Positions 27,440 through 41,191 of a stretch of DNA of 64,000 bases are shown piece after piece (position 1 is the first letter of the stretch; each line of letters begins with the position of its first letter). The stretch covers positions 10,637,001 through 10,701,000 of the forward strand of contig JAVTVJ010000012.1 of NCBI GenBank assembly GCA_034509425.1, in the 5' to 3' direction. The position numbers and the translations under genes were made by a program. This DNA comes from Eopsaltria australis. Lineage: Eukaryota > Chordata > Aves > Passeriformes > Petroicidae. The notes beneath the pieces are model-generated. The model worked only from the letters and a program-made list of their open reading frames with translations, had not been told where the DNA came from and did no database searches.

Positions 27440-27531
27440 CATCACTGAAGTCAATTGGAGCTGCACCTTTATGATTAAGAAAATAATTTGACCCAGTTAG
27501 ATGTCACAGAACAGACTTCAGTGGATTGCAC
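27440..27531. repeat. ancient sauropsid repeat-like motif pair
   Basis: 'cactgaagtcaattggagctgcacc' (about 27443) and 'gacttcagtggattgcac' (about 27514) are facing versions of the near-palindrome CATTGAAGTCAATGG. That word recurs in old LINE/SINE 3' regions of birds and reptiles. Similar words recur at 48030, 53211 and 61341. The family was not identified more closely. Confidence 0.35.
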
Positions 27532-27539
27532 AGACTGAA

Positions 27540-30500
27540 GAGAGAGCAGAATGTTACCATTGAATTTACTATCATGTTTGTTTTGGGAGCTAAATTATTC
27601 TTCCTAATTCTGCTAGCAGTGTAATATGCTGTCTCAGTAATGGGAAGCATATGAAAGCAAGCAGATGGTGAAAGCAGAAAAAAATCCCAGCATGTCCTGA
27701 TAATGTAGTAAGCAAGTTCATTTTTTTGGCATTAGACTTTCATAACCAAGGCATGGTGATAACAAGTACAGACACATTTTTAGAGCACAGTTCATCAAAA
27801 AATACAGCCAGTTTCATTGCAGGGCAATGGAAGATTACTTTTTGAGACTTCTATATAGATAAAACGTAGATGTGAATGTTGTTGAATTAGAGCCATCATT
27901 TATTATTGCTAGAAGATGAGTGACAGAACAGATACTGGTCAGAGTGATTCCATCACAGCTCCTGTGTTCTCTCATATCATTGTAAATGTAGTGTCTTTTG
28001 CCCATTGATTTGCAAATATGCAGCCATCCTGCATTACAGAAATACCACAGACCTTTCAATATAGGTTTTTATCACTGAGGGCACTATTGGAAATTCAAAA
28101 CATTTTATTTTCCTTTAAAAGTATGCACCCTCCAGGTTGAAATTTTGAAGTATGAGGTTGTTGCTTTTTGGATATTTGTGTATATCTGCAGTACATGAAG
28201 CTCTCAGCTCCAGGAGCCTCTTGCTTCTCCTACCCACATGTCCTATTCTTCCAGAACAGAAGGCAGAACAGCCTCAGTGGGAAGAAACACCCATTTGTAT
28301 AGCAAGTCTGAGAAAACTGAGACAACCTTGACTCACTGGCTGAGCAAAAGGCCCTGAAATGTGATTTCTGGGGAGGACACTATCCAGCCTGATGACCTTC
28401 AAACTACATTTTTCAGTCTCAGGACAAAACACGGGCAGAAACAATGCCAGATTCACCACTTATCATTTTAACATTCATCAAAGAAGGGATAAATTAATCT
28501 TTGTTATGATTTTCATTTGAAGCAATGAGGCCACATCTTCATGTAGCTGCAACCTGGACCAACCTTCAGCTTCCAGGAGTTTGTTTCAGACAGAAAAAGT
28601 GAGGAGGAGGCATGGAAACCACTGCTGCAGTGCTGAGTTCAAATTGAGGGGATAAATCCAGATCTGACCTCACTGATCTCTTCTGTTGGGAAAAGGAGTG
28701 AAGAGAGACAGCCCATTTCTCACTAAAGTATCTAGTTGGTTACAATCCTGTACAATTTTTTTTCCTGCCTTGCAATAATATAGCACACAAAGTAATGTGA
28801 AGGTTTCATTTAAAAAAAAATATTTCATATGCACTAGTTCATTCTTGACTTGAAGAAAAAAGGGCAAAATATAGTTTTGATAGTTTGATCCATCTGAGGA
28901 CTCCGTGTTTTCTGCTTCCTGAAGAAAGTTTTTTCCCTTTATAATTTTAGTAATGGCTTGCTGATTTAACCTCCAAGGAGGTTTCGTCCAGATTGCTTTT
29001 AGTATTTTTGGGATGTGGCGGTAACATTGTTCAGATTTCTTTGATGTCCCTATGTCCCCTTCATTTCATTATTTGGGCAGGACATGGAGCAGGCAAGAAA
29101 TGGAACTGACAATCATGTCCTCAGGCCACAGCAGTTTTTCTGCTCCTTTGCCTGTGGCACCATTTTTCCTGATGTCACCTCCCCTTTCCAGGTCTCAAGA
29201 GACATGGTAGAGCAGGCAGGTGACCTTTGCTTCCAGGGTCAAGTGGCTTTGACAGCCTGAGCTGGGGCAAAGCCTGAGTATTTCTCCTGGCAGAGCCATG
29301 GGCAGGGACTGACCTGGGGATGGGCCCCAAAACACCTGCTCAGACCCCCACGCTGGGGCAGGGATGGGCTGGGCAGAGCCCTGGCTGAAATGGCTGTTGG
29401 GCCATGGATAGCAGATCATGTCAGAGCATCGCCTTCCTCTGCTGTGCTGCCATCTGTAATCCCTGCACCTCTTACAGGACAAGAGCCTGAGGTCCCTCCT
29501 GCAGAGAATTGAGACCTTGATCCCAAATTGCTTAGGCTGAGCTCAGCAAGCCTCTTTTCAGCTCTCCGTGAGTAAATTTCCCTTTCGATTTTTCCGTGAA
29601 AATCCTGCAGCAAATGGCTTTAAATGCAGTGTCTGTGTGTAACTGCTCTTTTTGATGCGTTTCCTGTAATGAGCCATAACATATGTGTGTGTCTTTACAC
29701 ACCTCGGAACAATGCTATGCAAGCATTAGGGGATTTTCCTAACAACTACTGAATGTGCTGCTTTTCACAGCTCACCCAAACACTCCTGCCTGATAAGCCT
29801 GCCTGCAGAGGGACGTTATCTGTATTTCTAGAATCAGTGGAAAAGAGAAAAAAAAACAGTGGGAGGCATATCTGAATATTTTAAACTGCTAATTCTGATG
29901 CAAGCAAATCACACAGAGGACACTTCTTGGATGGGGAAGCCTGAGGAGGTGTGTTTGTTGAACTGTAACACTGTCCAGAGAAGGAAGTTCAGTGAGAAGT
30001 GCAGAACCTTGAACTCTTTGCTACTTCCTATCTCCGTGCATCCTTGAGTGAATTGTTGTGTTTCTCCCTCTGGCAAGCACAATGCTGGTATATCCTCCAG
30101 TATAGCCATCCTCAGACATTCTAGTGCACAGTAGGTGAATTAAAACCACAGCAGCATCATATGTACCTTGCACATGTGTATAACAGTGCAGGAGCAGTAT
30201 TTGCTCCAATGATGTCTTATCTTCATTAGCACAGGGAAGTGCAGTACACAGATGGTCAAGAGCCATCACCCATCACAGCACGAGCAGCACCTCCAGAGCT
30301 GTGCGGGTTGGGTGCTTTCCCTGAGCCTGACTTCCCCTGGGCCCCTGACTCCTGAACTACCCTAGTCAGAAGTGTTCTGGCCCTGGGGCTCAGAAAACAT
30401 CTTTGTGAAGAGTAAGAATTTCGCTGCATTTCTGATTTTTATGTGAAGCAACCCAGCCTGCACTAGCTAACAGGGGTTTTTCAGAAGGATCTTTAGGCCA

Positions 30501-31460
30501 AGTCCTTCATATTTCAGTATAGAGCTGCACCGTTATTCAACACATTGCCTTTTCCAGGAATAGACATTTCCAGGAAAATGTAGCTGGATATTTTTGCCCA
30601 GTGGAGATTCTTCCATCTTTAGTTACTGTCAAAAGCAAAAGATCTTGCTGTAATCCACCTTCCCCATGAGGATGAGCCTCTGAGACAACAGTGTTCCTGC
30701 AGGAGAAGTGAGGCAGGAAGCAACACTTAAGAGCAGAGGACTGCATGTCTGGAAGACATGCTTGCTGGGAAAAATATAATGTAAAATAAAATATAATGCA
30801 TCTTTTTTTGGAAAATCATCTAAGTCCAATTCTAGCTTCAGCAGGTGCTCAGCACCAACCTCCTGACCATGCCCAATGTTAGCACCAACTCCACAGCCCT
30901 GCCCTGCTCTCACCTGGACCATGTTCCTCTGTGCAGAGAATTTTGTCTGCACCAAAATCAGGAAATTCATAGTTACAGTTCCCACAACAGCCATAAACCC
31001 AGGTATTCTGAACAAATTGTGTAAAAAAACCTGAAGTTAGTTGCACAAGTGTTTCTCAGTAGATGCATGAGAGATCCAATGATCTCTCATGATGGTTGTG
31101 ATGGCTTGGAGATGCTGTCTGCAACCTCCATACCTGCTCCTGCAAAACCTGAGCATAGCTGAAAGAGGGGCTTGGGGGTAAAACCTTTCGACAGCTGATG
31201 CCAGGCACCAGATGTTCTGGGGTAGCTGTGGAGTTTCTGGTGACTTGAGGCTATAATCCTGGTATTGGAGAAGGTGGCAACCACGCTGTGTATTTCAGAG
31301 CCAGTGAGCAGCAGGTGTCTGCTGAACTCCACAGCAACACAGGCTCACCAGCATCCTCACACAACACTGTGTCTTCTGCTCTAATTACTGCCCTTAAGTG
31401 GACTTCATCACTTTGGCAGCTGAAGGCTTCACGCTTGTTAATGTTTATCTCTACAGAGGG
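27540..31460. other. non-coding stretch, no supported gene
   Basis: Mostly AT-rich, with a GC-richer patch at about 29200-29560 that yields a 95-codon minus frame of no recognised family. No splice-bounded exon and no RNA gene seen. Confidence 0.4.
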
Positions 31461-31464
31461 TCTG

Positions 31465-31580
31465 TAAAGTAAAGAACTGCTATCCCCATTTCACAGAAGA
31501 CTGAACCAGAAAGAGGCCATACATCCACCCCAAGGTCTCAGATAGTCTGCAGCAGTCTGTGCCTCCCAAGTCTGAGGGTC
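31465..31580 (+). repeat. MIR-like SINE fragment, plus
   Basis: 'ctatccccatttcacagaagactgaaccagaaagaggcc', then 'ccaaggtctcagatagtc', then 'cctcccaagtctgagggtc' follows the well-known MIR core order. In MIR this is 'tatccccattttacagatgaggaaactgaggc', 'cccaaggtcacacag' and 'gaacccaggtctg'. The copy is diverged but the order and spacing fit. Confidence 0.65.
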
Positions 31581-32940
31581 ATAACCTCATTTTCCAGTAG
31601 TGACAGAATAGATACAGAACCAAAATTTCATGGGTAAGTAAGTGCCAGGACCTGCTGGCTGGAGTCCACAGGCTGTGGCCTCCTGTCTCCAGCAGCATTC
31701 CTATTTTCCTCTGTTATTTCAAATATTTTATTGTAGTGTTCTCTCATCTAGTCTAAACAATGGTCCCACTTGCTCTTGAGAGTTGTACTCTGTGAGGGAA
31801 AATGTTGAAAATTGTTATTATCCCCAGTGTTTGGGCCCAGACACAGAGGGGTGGATGCTCCACAGTCAGGACCCAACTATCCCTTTGCCACCCCTGCCTC
31901 CACTCTCTGCCTGCAGTCACACAGTGCAAGAGCCACCACCATCCCCACAGTCCCTTCCCACCCATTCTAAGGCTGTGCTCCTTCCCCAAGCACAGGGACA
32001 CTGATATCTCTCGAGTGATAAGGTCATGTGTGGCGTCAGTGGCATCAGTCCAGGTACATATTAATGGCAGAAGAGGGAAAAAACTGTGTCCCGCATTCTG
32101 AGATGACCCACCATAGAGAAAGACCCAAGCTGTCATGTTCCTGCCTCTGGATATGCTGTCTCTTAAAGCAGGCAGGAGTTCAGCTCTCCAGTTCTGTTTC
32201 AGTCCTATCTACCTATCCAGGTGTTCCTGGAAGAATGATCGATGTCTGCTTTGGCATGTGAAGTGTGCATCACTTGCCTCATTGCCTTAAAAGCAGTAAA
32301 TCTCTGTTTATCTTGATGGTTACTTAGTAATGAAAACCAGTGGCCAAATCAGTTATCTGAAAGAGGCCAAATGACAACTTGCTGCACAGCCCATATAAGT
32401 CAGGCAGATAGCTTCAAAGTCCTTATAGGTTCCACGTGGCTGGGTCTATCCAGAGTGGTTGAAACAGGCCAGCATACAGCGCTTTGTCATCCTGGCATGT
32501 CCAAGCCATGCTGCTGCTGACCAACCAAGGACACATGCGTATTTCTTAAGTTTCCATTGTGATAAGACATAGCATCCTGTGACAGTTTATGAACAAACAG
32601 CAACTGTGTTTAGTCATGCCTTAAAATTTGGTAAATGTCCTACCCAGATATCTCAAAGAATTTGACAAACCTGGTCCTTCTCTTGACTCAGGAATTACCC
32701 ATTGCAGTGGGTCACATGCCTTCATAGGGATTTGTTTGTGTTTTCCATTTTCCACCTGCAAAATGGGAAGAAGGCTATTCAGCCACTTTTGTGAAGGGAA
32801 TTGGGAACTCTGCAAGGAGAGTGCTGTTTAGGTATCAGATATCAGTAGCAGGCTGTCACACTGAATTCAGCAAGGGAATGGCTGGCTCTGTTGTTGCAGC
32901 ACTCGTGGAGGACTCAGCTCCCAGATGAATTAAGATTCTC

Positions 32941-33052
32941 TGTGTGACTGAGTCTTTTTGCATCTTCCTGCCTCACCTGTAAAATGGAGGCAATAATGTT
33001 TCCCTGATTGCATGAATTTTGAGAGGTAGTACATAAATGGTACTGAGACCAT
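32941..33052 (-). repeat. MIR-like SINE fragment, minus
   Basis: On the plus strand 'tgtgtgactgagtc', 'cctgcctcacctgtaaaatggaggcaataatg' and 'gaggtagtacataaatggtac' reproduce the antisense MIR core. In MIR this reads 'tgtgtgaccttgggcaagtcac', 'cctcagtttcctcatctgtaaaatggggataataat' and 'gaggattaaatgag'. This is the clearest MIR-type copy in the window. Confidence 0.75.
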
Positions 33053-33059
33053 CACCATG

Positions 33060-36000
33060 CAACATCATGCAACAAATTATTCTGCAATAGTCACACACAT
33101 AGCTTTCATTTGCATTTGTATTCAGCAGACTATGGAAGGAACCAGGTTATTAACACCTCTACTCTAGGGCAAAATGCTTGGAGACCACATCCAGACATCC
33201 AGGTAGGTGTCTGCTGAACTTCATGGCATGTGCTGTTCAAGTCTGGGCTTGAATGTAGATTGCACAGCTAATTCCTACTTAATTTATAAGAGCCTGAACC
33301 TCAACATGAAGGCAAATCACTGACTTACTAGGAACCTGAATCAGCTGCCCATTTTGTGCCTTGGGTCTATGTCTTGAAATTACTCTGTTGTCTGCTGCAA
33401 TCTACTCTGAAGCTGGAGATTTTTTTCTACAGGAGGCAGGGAAACACTACATCACCAAACTACTTCCAGTCTTTTCCAGGATTACAAGTCAGGGAATGGT
33501 GGGTAGATCTTGTGATTTCCATCCTACAATTTAAACCAGATGGGCTAATCTTGCAGCATAAACATTTAAGCAAGAAAAGCAAAAAATTGGCAGAAAAAGT
33601 TCTGTTTCCTGATTAACTGTGTTATTACGACTTACATTTTTTAACAAGATGCACATGAAGTTAGTTTACAAGATAACTTGATCACTGTCTTTGATTCATC
33701 CCAATAAAACGTGGAGCAAGAGGGTAACCATAGTATAATGCAGTGCTTGACCTTATTAGAAACAGAAAGCTCTCGACCTGCAGAAGACTCTCAGTAAAGT
33801 TCACGTTAAATTAATCCAAACATATGAATAATTAAATGTGATCCAGTGAAGACATGTTACTGCCATCAGCTCAGGTAAGATTAATAGAACAGAGCACAAA
33901 CTTTGGCAATTGAGAAATAGAGAGATTATGAGACAATCTGTGACCAGGTTTCTCCATCCCTGTCAAGGCAGAACAGTTAAAAGGCTCTTGTCCTCTTGCA
34001 GTACAATATTCCAGCCCTACTGCTTGTAACAGGTACAAGGGCTAGTATCTGTGAGCCTTCCCTCTTGAGAAAAAACAAGGTGAAGGCACAAAATGCAGCA
34101 GCTTTTGCATAGCCAGAGCCATTGGGATGTGAGTAGGACAGGAATTGTTGTGGGCAATGAGAGGGAGGATTTAACCTGAATCAAACCTCAAGACAAAAAT
34201 GATGAACCCACAAGTCCACACTGTATTTTATTGTTTGTTGCTATCATGTTGTTTACTCGCAGTTCCTTCATTTTGATACAGGTATCAATACCTGAAAAGT
34301 ACTGAATATGTGGCTGGCATACTGAACTAACAGAATAGTGATAAAAATCTCTTTCCTGTTCATTTACCCTTTACATACATGAAAGACAAGACAGTATCAG
34401 AAGCAGAGGAAAAAAAAAAAGATACCCAGATAATTAGATGCCACTCATCTCAGAACTTGAAAGCCTGTGAAATAACTAAGATGCTGTGAAAAAATACCTG
34501 CCATAATTAAAATGGCTGATTGGTGAGAGCTGCATTGAAGGCCAGTGTATGGGGCCTTGCTAGAAACATTGCTGAAAGGAGCCAGATCTACATACCTGGG
34601 GAAACTCAAAGCCAGATGAAGCTACATGGGAATTTCAAATCACAGGCTTGCAGGATGAATGCTTAGCTTCAATGGCACACAGCAAATTAGCACAACACCA
34701 GAGCAGACCTGAAGCTCCTCCTTCATGGCCCTGGGCACCAGTAGAGCTAAAATTGACATCATTTGCCCAAGCCACGTCTTGGGAAGCTGTCAGGAACAGC
34801 CATCATGGCAGGTAAAGCCCTAGGTTTTGACAAATCCCAAAGTAATAGAGATTAAGAGATTAATGGTCTGATTTTCACTCTTTTGACTTTAATGCATATG
34901 CTGTTCTATCCAGGTCTGAGGTACTATGGCAGCCCAAGGCTTCTGAAACAGATTTGGGGATGGAGTGGCTGAATTTGCTGAGCTGGCAAAGAGCTCTGGA
35001 AGATCTGTCAGGACAGCTGCAGAAGCCACTTGGACCAGCATTGTAGCACTTTCCGACTGTTCCTCAGCCAAAGTGAACTGGGATGCTCTGTATTTTTAAT
35101 CCATCTCTATGTTAAATATTTGCTTGAACCACCTGAGGAAGTGCTGAGCAGGGTTACCTTTTGCTGCAGGAGACCGGTGCTGTCACACAGGGCATGATAG
35201 TGGTTCTGCAGCGTCGCTTCAGAGCAGAGCAGAGCTATCCCAGGGAGCAAAATCCTTAACTCTGCCCAAGTCAGACGTAGGAAAGTGCAACTGCCTGTGC
35301 TCAGCAGCATGCTGGGAGGGCAGCATGGAGGGTGCCACACTGAGAAGGATGAGGAGTGGAATAACCACGGAGAAGGGAAAAAGCCTGGGAAGCAGGTGCT
35401 GATGTGAATGAGGAGGCATAGTGAGCATCCCTTTGTCTCAGGCTACGTCTAGAACAGCCAGTAAAACTGACTGAATTTTAGTGGTTGCAACCAAAGTAAT
35501 AACCTGTAACTACAGTGTAAATTCCAGGATGACTGATCAAAGAATTGAATAGAAAAACTAATTTTACAAAGCATTAAAGACTACCATGCTTCTGAATGAT
35601 TCCTTCAGAGAGGAAGCTAGGACTAACTTTGGAAGTAACAGAACAGCTTCGTAAGTGTCTTCTGGTGGTTTTATATTATTCTAAAATCTGCTTCTCAATA
35701 CTTATCAGTTTTTTTCCCCACTAACCATAAAGCATATGCTGTCTTGTATCCTGGTTACATGAGATTAACAGATAACCTTATTTTTCACAGTCAGTTTTTC
35801 AGCATTTCTGCCACTGAAGATCCTCTTCTACAGCTTCAAGTTGAAAAAATCTTTGTGGCAGATTTGGCACTGCCTGTAAAAATTTATGAATGTGATGTGT
35901 TGATGTGTTTATTGTGTGCATACATTGAGTAACTTCAATAGCTGGATTGTCAAGACGTGTACCCAGGAGAGAGAAGATGGATCCAGGCATACATTTTTGT

Positions 36001-39000
36001 GGAAACACTTGGGAAACAAAGCAAGCGCTCCTCACTGTGATGTTTTGGCTGGGCCCCTGTTAGGCTCACTGGAGAGATTTCCCTGGGTGAAATGTGGGCG
36101 CCTGCAAAGCAAGACATGAAAGACCCCGGAGAATTTACAGAGGACCATTTAAACAGAAATTTTTGTGAGCAAGATTCCAAAAGGGGTTGAAAGTGCTCAG
36201 ATCTGTAGATGTTTAATTTAGTAGACGTTGGCAAGACTACAAGAAAAAGTGCGTGTGAAATATTTTTTAACCAACATGCTTTACTTCATTGGTTAAGTGA
36301 CTCTTCTGTTTTAAAAATGTTTTGGTCATGCAGGAAGGTTGAAGGTCTCTCTTATGTATGTGTGAGAGCTTGGAAAATGCATGGGGTATGTAGGCTGGAG
36401 CTTGTGTTTAGTATAGTATGTGGGAATCAGATTATCCCATGCATGGAAAGATAAAAGCTCAAGGCTTGCTATAAGCAGAAGGCAAATCAAAAAGATCACT
36501 GGCAACCAGAGATATAGCAATAACCATAATAAGACCATCACCTTTCTTGTAAGTTCTTACATACAGTTCTACTAATGACTTTTATTAAACATTTAAGCCT
36601 TAGCATTCAAGAGATTCATATTTATTACAAAAAAGCTGTCCCATTAACACAAAGTACAAGCTGAAACAAAGCTAATGAGCCTTAATACTTGCAGGATAAT
36701 TCAAAGTTTAAAGGTGGTATTAACAAAAATAAAATAAGGAAGAGTGGAAAACTCCAGTTTCATTGTCCACTAGAGAACCTGAGTTTTTTCCATTTGGATC
36801 ATAAAATTAAATCTGTTGCTGAGCTCTTACACTGTTAGTAAAGTAGAGCATGAACACATATACGTGCATAATTAAGTACCCCTATGTGACAATAAAAGGT
36901 CTGCCTGGATGTCCAACGGGAAGGCGACTGGGACTTGATTCAGCAGCATGAAAGAGGGAATGGCATTACTGTAATCTCCCTGTGTTTCTTTACTTTGATG
37001 GGGCTCAGCCTTGTGTGGTAGAGTGATCGGGTGTACAGTAGTGGCAACAGGAGTATTCCAGTGCAGAGTCAGGGCTGTGTGCCCTGTGCATTCGAGACAC
37101 AACAGTAAATTGACCTGCAACTGCACAGGTATTTATCCTATGGAAATCACACCTCAGTTCAGACTCACAAAAAACCTGAGGCACTGGGTATATTAGATAC
37201 ACCTGGAAAGTTATCTGAATTTTTTATTTATTTGCCTTCTGGTTTTGCAATGTCAGATATGAATGGTAAATGGAGAAGTGGAAAAAAGTCACTGAGTCCT
37301 GTCCTTGAAAATGTGATCTAACTTAAAGCACTGGCATTTCAATCTTTGTGTTCAAATGAAGAGACCAAACAAGTTCAAGAAACAAACAAGGTAAACAGCA
37401 CAGCTATAAAATGACATTTTGGAAGTAACAAGTGAGCAGTCGTATGGTGACCAATCTCCTACCACAGTTATGCTCAATTTCATGTGGCCCCCATTAACCA
37501 CACCCCCTGTCCTGGGAGCTCCCCACCCATCCCAGTCTTGATAAAAAATTTTGGAAGTGAAAAAAAGGGAATGGGTATCAACATAACACAATGCAGCTGT
37601 GGGGCAGGGCACACACAAGAGCACTGTTCACAGCTCATGCAACACCTAGCTCCACTCCTTGATAAATAATCACATATTGCTTCAGCAAGACCTTGAAGAG
37701 GCTCAAGGGGTTTTATAGATGGACTTAGAGCTACTCAGTAGATGCAGTCAAGCTCCTTTTGAGCTGCCTCCCCTGTGAGACTGGAGCCTTTCCCAAAAGG
37801 GATTCCTGTGGCAAAGGGCCTCTCATCTGTTTGACCCTGGAGCGAGCACCACATTGTGCCGGCAGCGGAGAGGAGGCAGAAGAGACATTTTCTCCTGAGG
37901 CAGTAGAAGAGTCACCTGTGCCCTGGGGCTGCTCTGGGGGCTGCAAACTCCGGCCAAGAGACAGAAATAACCCAGGAGATGTTAGCTGGAGAGCTTGGAT
38001 TTACAGACTCTCCAGGAGAACAAGGCATAATGAAAAACTCGAAGGAAAATTAGATAAAATGGACTGATGTGGACATCAGAAAATTTCTACAGCATAAATC
38101 ATAAATTCAGAGAGGTCAGAATTTCATCTCCATTAATTTAAGCCAGCAGATAAAGATAACAAAGCAGCCTCTACACGGGAGAGTTAACATTACTTGGATT
38201 GATACAGAGAGACAAGATGCACTTTCAGGCACAGGAAAAATGCATCTCTTAGAAAAATTCCACTATTAATATTTTTCCCTTGCAAATGTGGGTCTTCTAA
38301 AACACTCTTTTCTTTTGGAAGATCTAAATGAGGAGGAGGTGGGAAGAAGAGCTACAAAGCATGTAGGAAAGCCTCAAATACATGAGTGGGAGGAAGGAGG
38401 AAGAAATGAAAGAATAATGAAGCTTGCATCACTGAAAGCAAACAACAGAAGGGAAATGCACGTACTTGTGGCTAAATTTTGAAGGAACTTAGGCTGAGGT
38501 TTCAAACGACTGTGGTTAGCATAGATGCAGGCACAGAGTAATTCAGATGATGTGATCAAAGAACAAAGAAATGTTAAAACTGATTTCATTAGGAAAAATA
38601 CCTGTCTTGGAGTTAATGGGTAAGCACAGGAAAAGATGCATTGTCTGTGTTATTGACACGAAGTAGCCTTGAGAGTATTATTAGCACCTATAGTATCTAG
38701 GTTCAGACTGGGCATTGCTTCAGTGGGGCCAGGATTTTACCCTTCATGAAGTCTCTGCTGGAATCTGTGAGATTTCCTTATGTGATGATGTTGCAAACAG
38801 GTATCTATATTTTTAAAAACAATTAATAAAAACCTTGTTATTAACATGGTGCCCAGGGTCCCCAGCTCTACCTACATCAATAGCTGAGCCCAAATGTTCA
38901 GCTACTCTTGGAGTGTTGTCACTAGAACTAAATAAGGCATTTCTACTTTGAGAGCTTCTCCAGTGGCCATCACTCCAGTGGTTACCCATCTGAACTAGGA

Positions 39001-40370
39001 AACAAGACTGGAAGAGGAGCCTGGGGTTGGGTTCATTCACACCTTCTGATTTTTGTCAGTGCTTTGCTGTAAGGGCATTCAGCGAGCCAGGCTGATCTAT
39101 CCTGACAGTCTTTGAAAATTTTGCAGAGCTTTTGCAGAGCAGTCAGTAGAAAACTTTCAACTGAACTGAACGAGGAACTTGTGTGTCACAGGAATCCTGT
39201 GGGAAGGGATTGTCTCTGCCTCTATGTCACCAAAACCACCCACAAAATGAAAACTGTAACTTTGCTCAGGAAACCCCAAGGTTTTATATTCACTTTGGAA
39301 TAAACTGAGCCCATCCATCCATTGAAGAGGTGAGCATCAGGGAGGGAATCAACAGGAGGTTTTGCCATCTGAACAGACAAGCAATGCTCAGGGATATAAC
39401 TAGGACCAAGATGGGGGCAGGGAGAAGTTTCATGCCAGCAAGTTTCACAAATGGAAAGACAAACTTGCTACTCCAACTTATACTGGCTTTTCAAAATCAG
39501 CTTGGAGACATCAAGAAAAAAGGGCAGAGGAACAATTTTCTACTTCCTAGTAAAGCTATATTTGATACAGATGGAAAACCCCATTCATTTTCTTTTTTCA
39601 AATCTTGTAATCAAGATTCAGAGTTGATACTTTTTGTACATTGTTGTGCAATACGCTGGTGCAAAATCTGGGTTTCCTTGTGTCATGCCCACAGCAAAGC
39701 ATGATGACCTAGGGTTGGCAGTTCTGTAGAGTAGTCGAGTTTGGGTAGGCAGGAAAAAGAATTGGCAGGATACAGCTGTCATTCTGTCTTATGTCCAAGC
39801 TTTGTGTCCAGGAAAGAATGAATCCTTTAGGGGAAAAGAAAAAATCTCATCCCATCCTGAACCAGCCATTCCCACATTATGACAAAATAAAACTAAAAGG
39901 ATAAGCTTGGCTTTTCCTGTAATCACTACAGCAATCGCATATACCTGAAGCTGTCAGTCTACGGGACTGGTTAGAGAAGGCTAACTTAAAATTAATAATT
40001 AGATGTCCATTACAGGCTTGACAGTCTCCAGGAGTGTGGCCGTGCTGATGCCACCAGGTCACTCTGTGATCCTGCCAGCCTTTGCACTTGCACTCGGGCC
40101 TCCGTTCAGCCCACAGCTCCCCCTCACCTGCTTTCACGGCAGCAAGGCAAGACAGGCAGCAGGAGGAGGCGGGGGGTGAGGGCTGCAAAGGGCCAGAGGA
40201 GCGGGCAGGAGGAGGCAGGTTGTACCCTTGGCATTGCAGGCTCTTCCTGCAATGGGGAGTTTTCTCTGTTTTCAGCTGTAAATACGATGCAAGGAGGTGT
40301 CAGGCCTCGCTGAGGCTGCCGGTGGGTAGGACGGTAAAAAAATAACAGTTTTAGTTCTGCATGTCTCGTT
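33060..40370. other. non-coding stretch upstream of the CpG island
   Basis: No supported exon. The frames at 37759-38067 and 39330-39704 plus (102 and 124 codons) match nothing I know and lack clear splice sites. A TAATTA-rich piece at about 39940-40030 ('aaaattaataattagatgtcc') could be a homeodomain-binding regulatory element. From about 40130 GC content rises toward the island, with purine-rich AGGAGG words. Confidence 0.4.
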
Positions 40371-40721
40371 TTTCAAGGTGTAAAAGCCCGGCTCCGGTGG
40401 CACGAAGGCCGCTCCCAGTCGCAACGCGAGGCCAAGGCGGGCAGCCGAGGCGTGTGGGCACTCAGCGGGGCTGTGCCGCGCCGGGCAGGCCCGGCGCCGG
40501 TGGGACAGCGGGCCCGAGAGGGTTTCCCTGAAGGAAAAGGGACAGAACGCGTGGGACCGGCATCCTCCGCTCGCGCCTGCTACATCCCCGCATACCGGCA
40601 GGAAAACACTCCCGAGGCAGCAGCACCTCTCAGCCCGCCCCCGCCAGCTTCCCGCTCCCGAAGTTTCCTTCGGGGAAGCCCGGCGCGGGCAGCAGCCGCC
40701 AGCTCCGGGGGGCGGCTCGGC

Positions 40722-40790
40722 GGGGCGGGGCGGGCGGGCGGCGCTAGGGCCCGGCGGGGCGCGGCGCCGCCGCCGGGGGCGGGGTGGGGG
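40722..40790. promoter_or_regulatory. GC-box (SP/KLF) cluster
   Basis: GGGGCGGGGCGGGCGGGCGG at about 40722 and GGGGGCGGGGTGGGGGCGG at about 40774 are overlapping GC boxes, the binding sequence of SP1/KLF factors. In TATA-less islands such clusters usually lie within about 100 bases of dispersed start sites, so transcription probably starts around 40750-40850. Confidence 0.6.
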
Positions 40791-40913
40791 CGGCAGCGGC
40801 GGCGCGGGCTGCGGCTGCCTCCGGCTGCCTCCCGCCGCGGGGCGCGGAGCGGGGCGGCCGCGGGGAGCGCCCACCACCCCGCGGCGGCGCGGGAGCCCAG
40901 GACGCGGACAGAG
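40780..40913 (+). other. candidate non-coding first exon (5' UTR)
   Basis: The sequence ACGCGGACAGAG then GTAACGG at 40903-40920 fits a splice donor (exon end 40913, intron GT at 40914-40915). I see no ATG between about 40570 and the donor, so the exon would be 5' UTR only. The left edge is a guess, since starts in such islands are dispersed. It lies in the G-skewed centre of the island and points rightward to the candidate exon at 42364, which would give an intron of 1450 bases. The gene is not identified. Confidence 0.45.
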
Positions 40914-41157
40914 GTAACGGCGGGGGCGTTTCGCGGTGTCATCGGGAGCGTGTGCGGGTGCCCGCCCGCCCGCCCGGGCTCGCCGCTGTCGCCGCGCCCC
41001 GTCCCTCCCGGGCCAGGGAGCCGCGGCCAAACTTTTGGGGCCTCTGGGCCGGCGGCTGCCGCGGGCGGGCAGCGGCGCCGCCCCGGGGCGTTAGTGGGGC
41101 TGCCCTGCGCTGCTGCCGCCGTCCCGCCGCCGAGCAGCCCTACCGGCGACGGGCGGT

Positions 41158-41191
41158 GGGGAGGGGAAGGGAAGGGAAGGGAAAGGGAGGG
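41158..41191 (+). repeat. (GGGAA)n tract, G-quadruplex candidate
   Basis: GGGGAGGGGAAGGGAAGGGA continues to GGGAAAGGGAGGG, giving at least seven G-runs of three or more with loops of one to three bases. This exceeds the usual four-run quadruplex pattern. It lies about 245 bases inside the presumed intron 1, on the non-template strand. Confidence 0.8.

Noticed and set aside
37759..38067. 102-codon plus-strand frame
   Set aside because: No splice acceptor, no recognised family, and an equally open frame on the opposite strand over the same GC-rich DNA.
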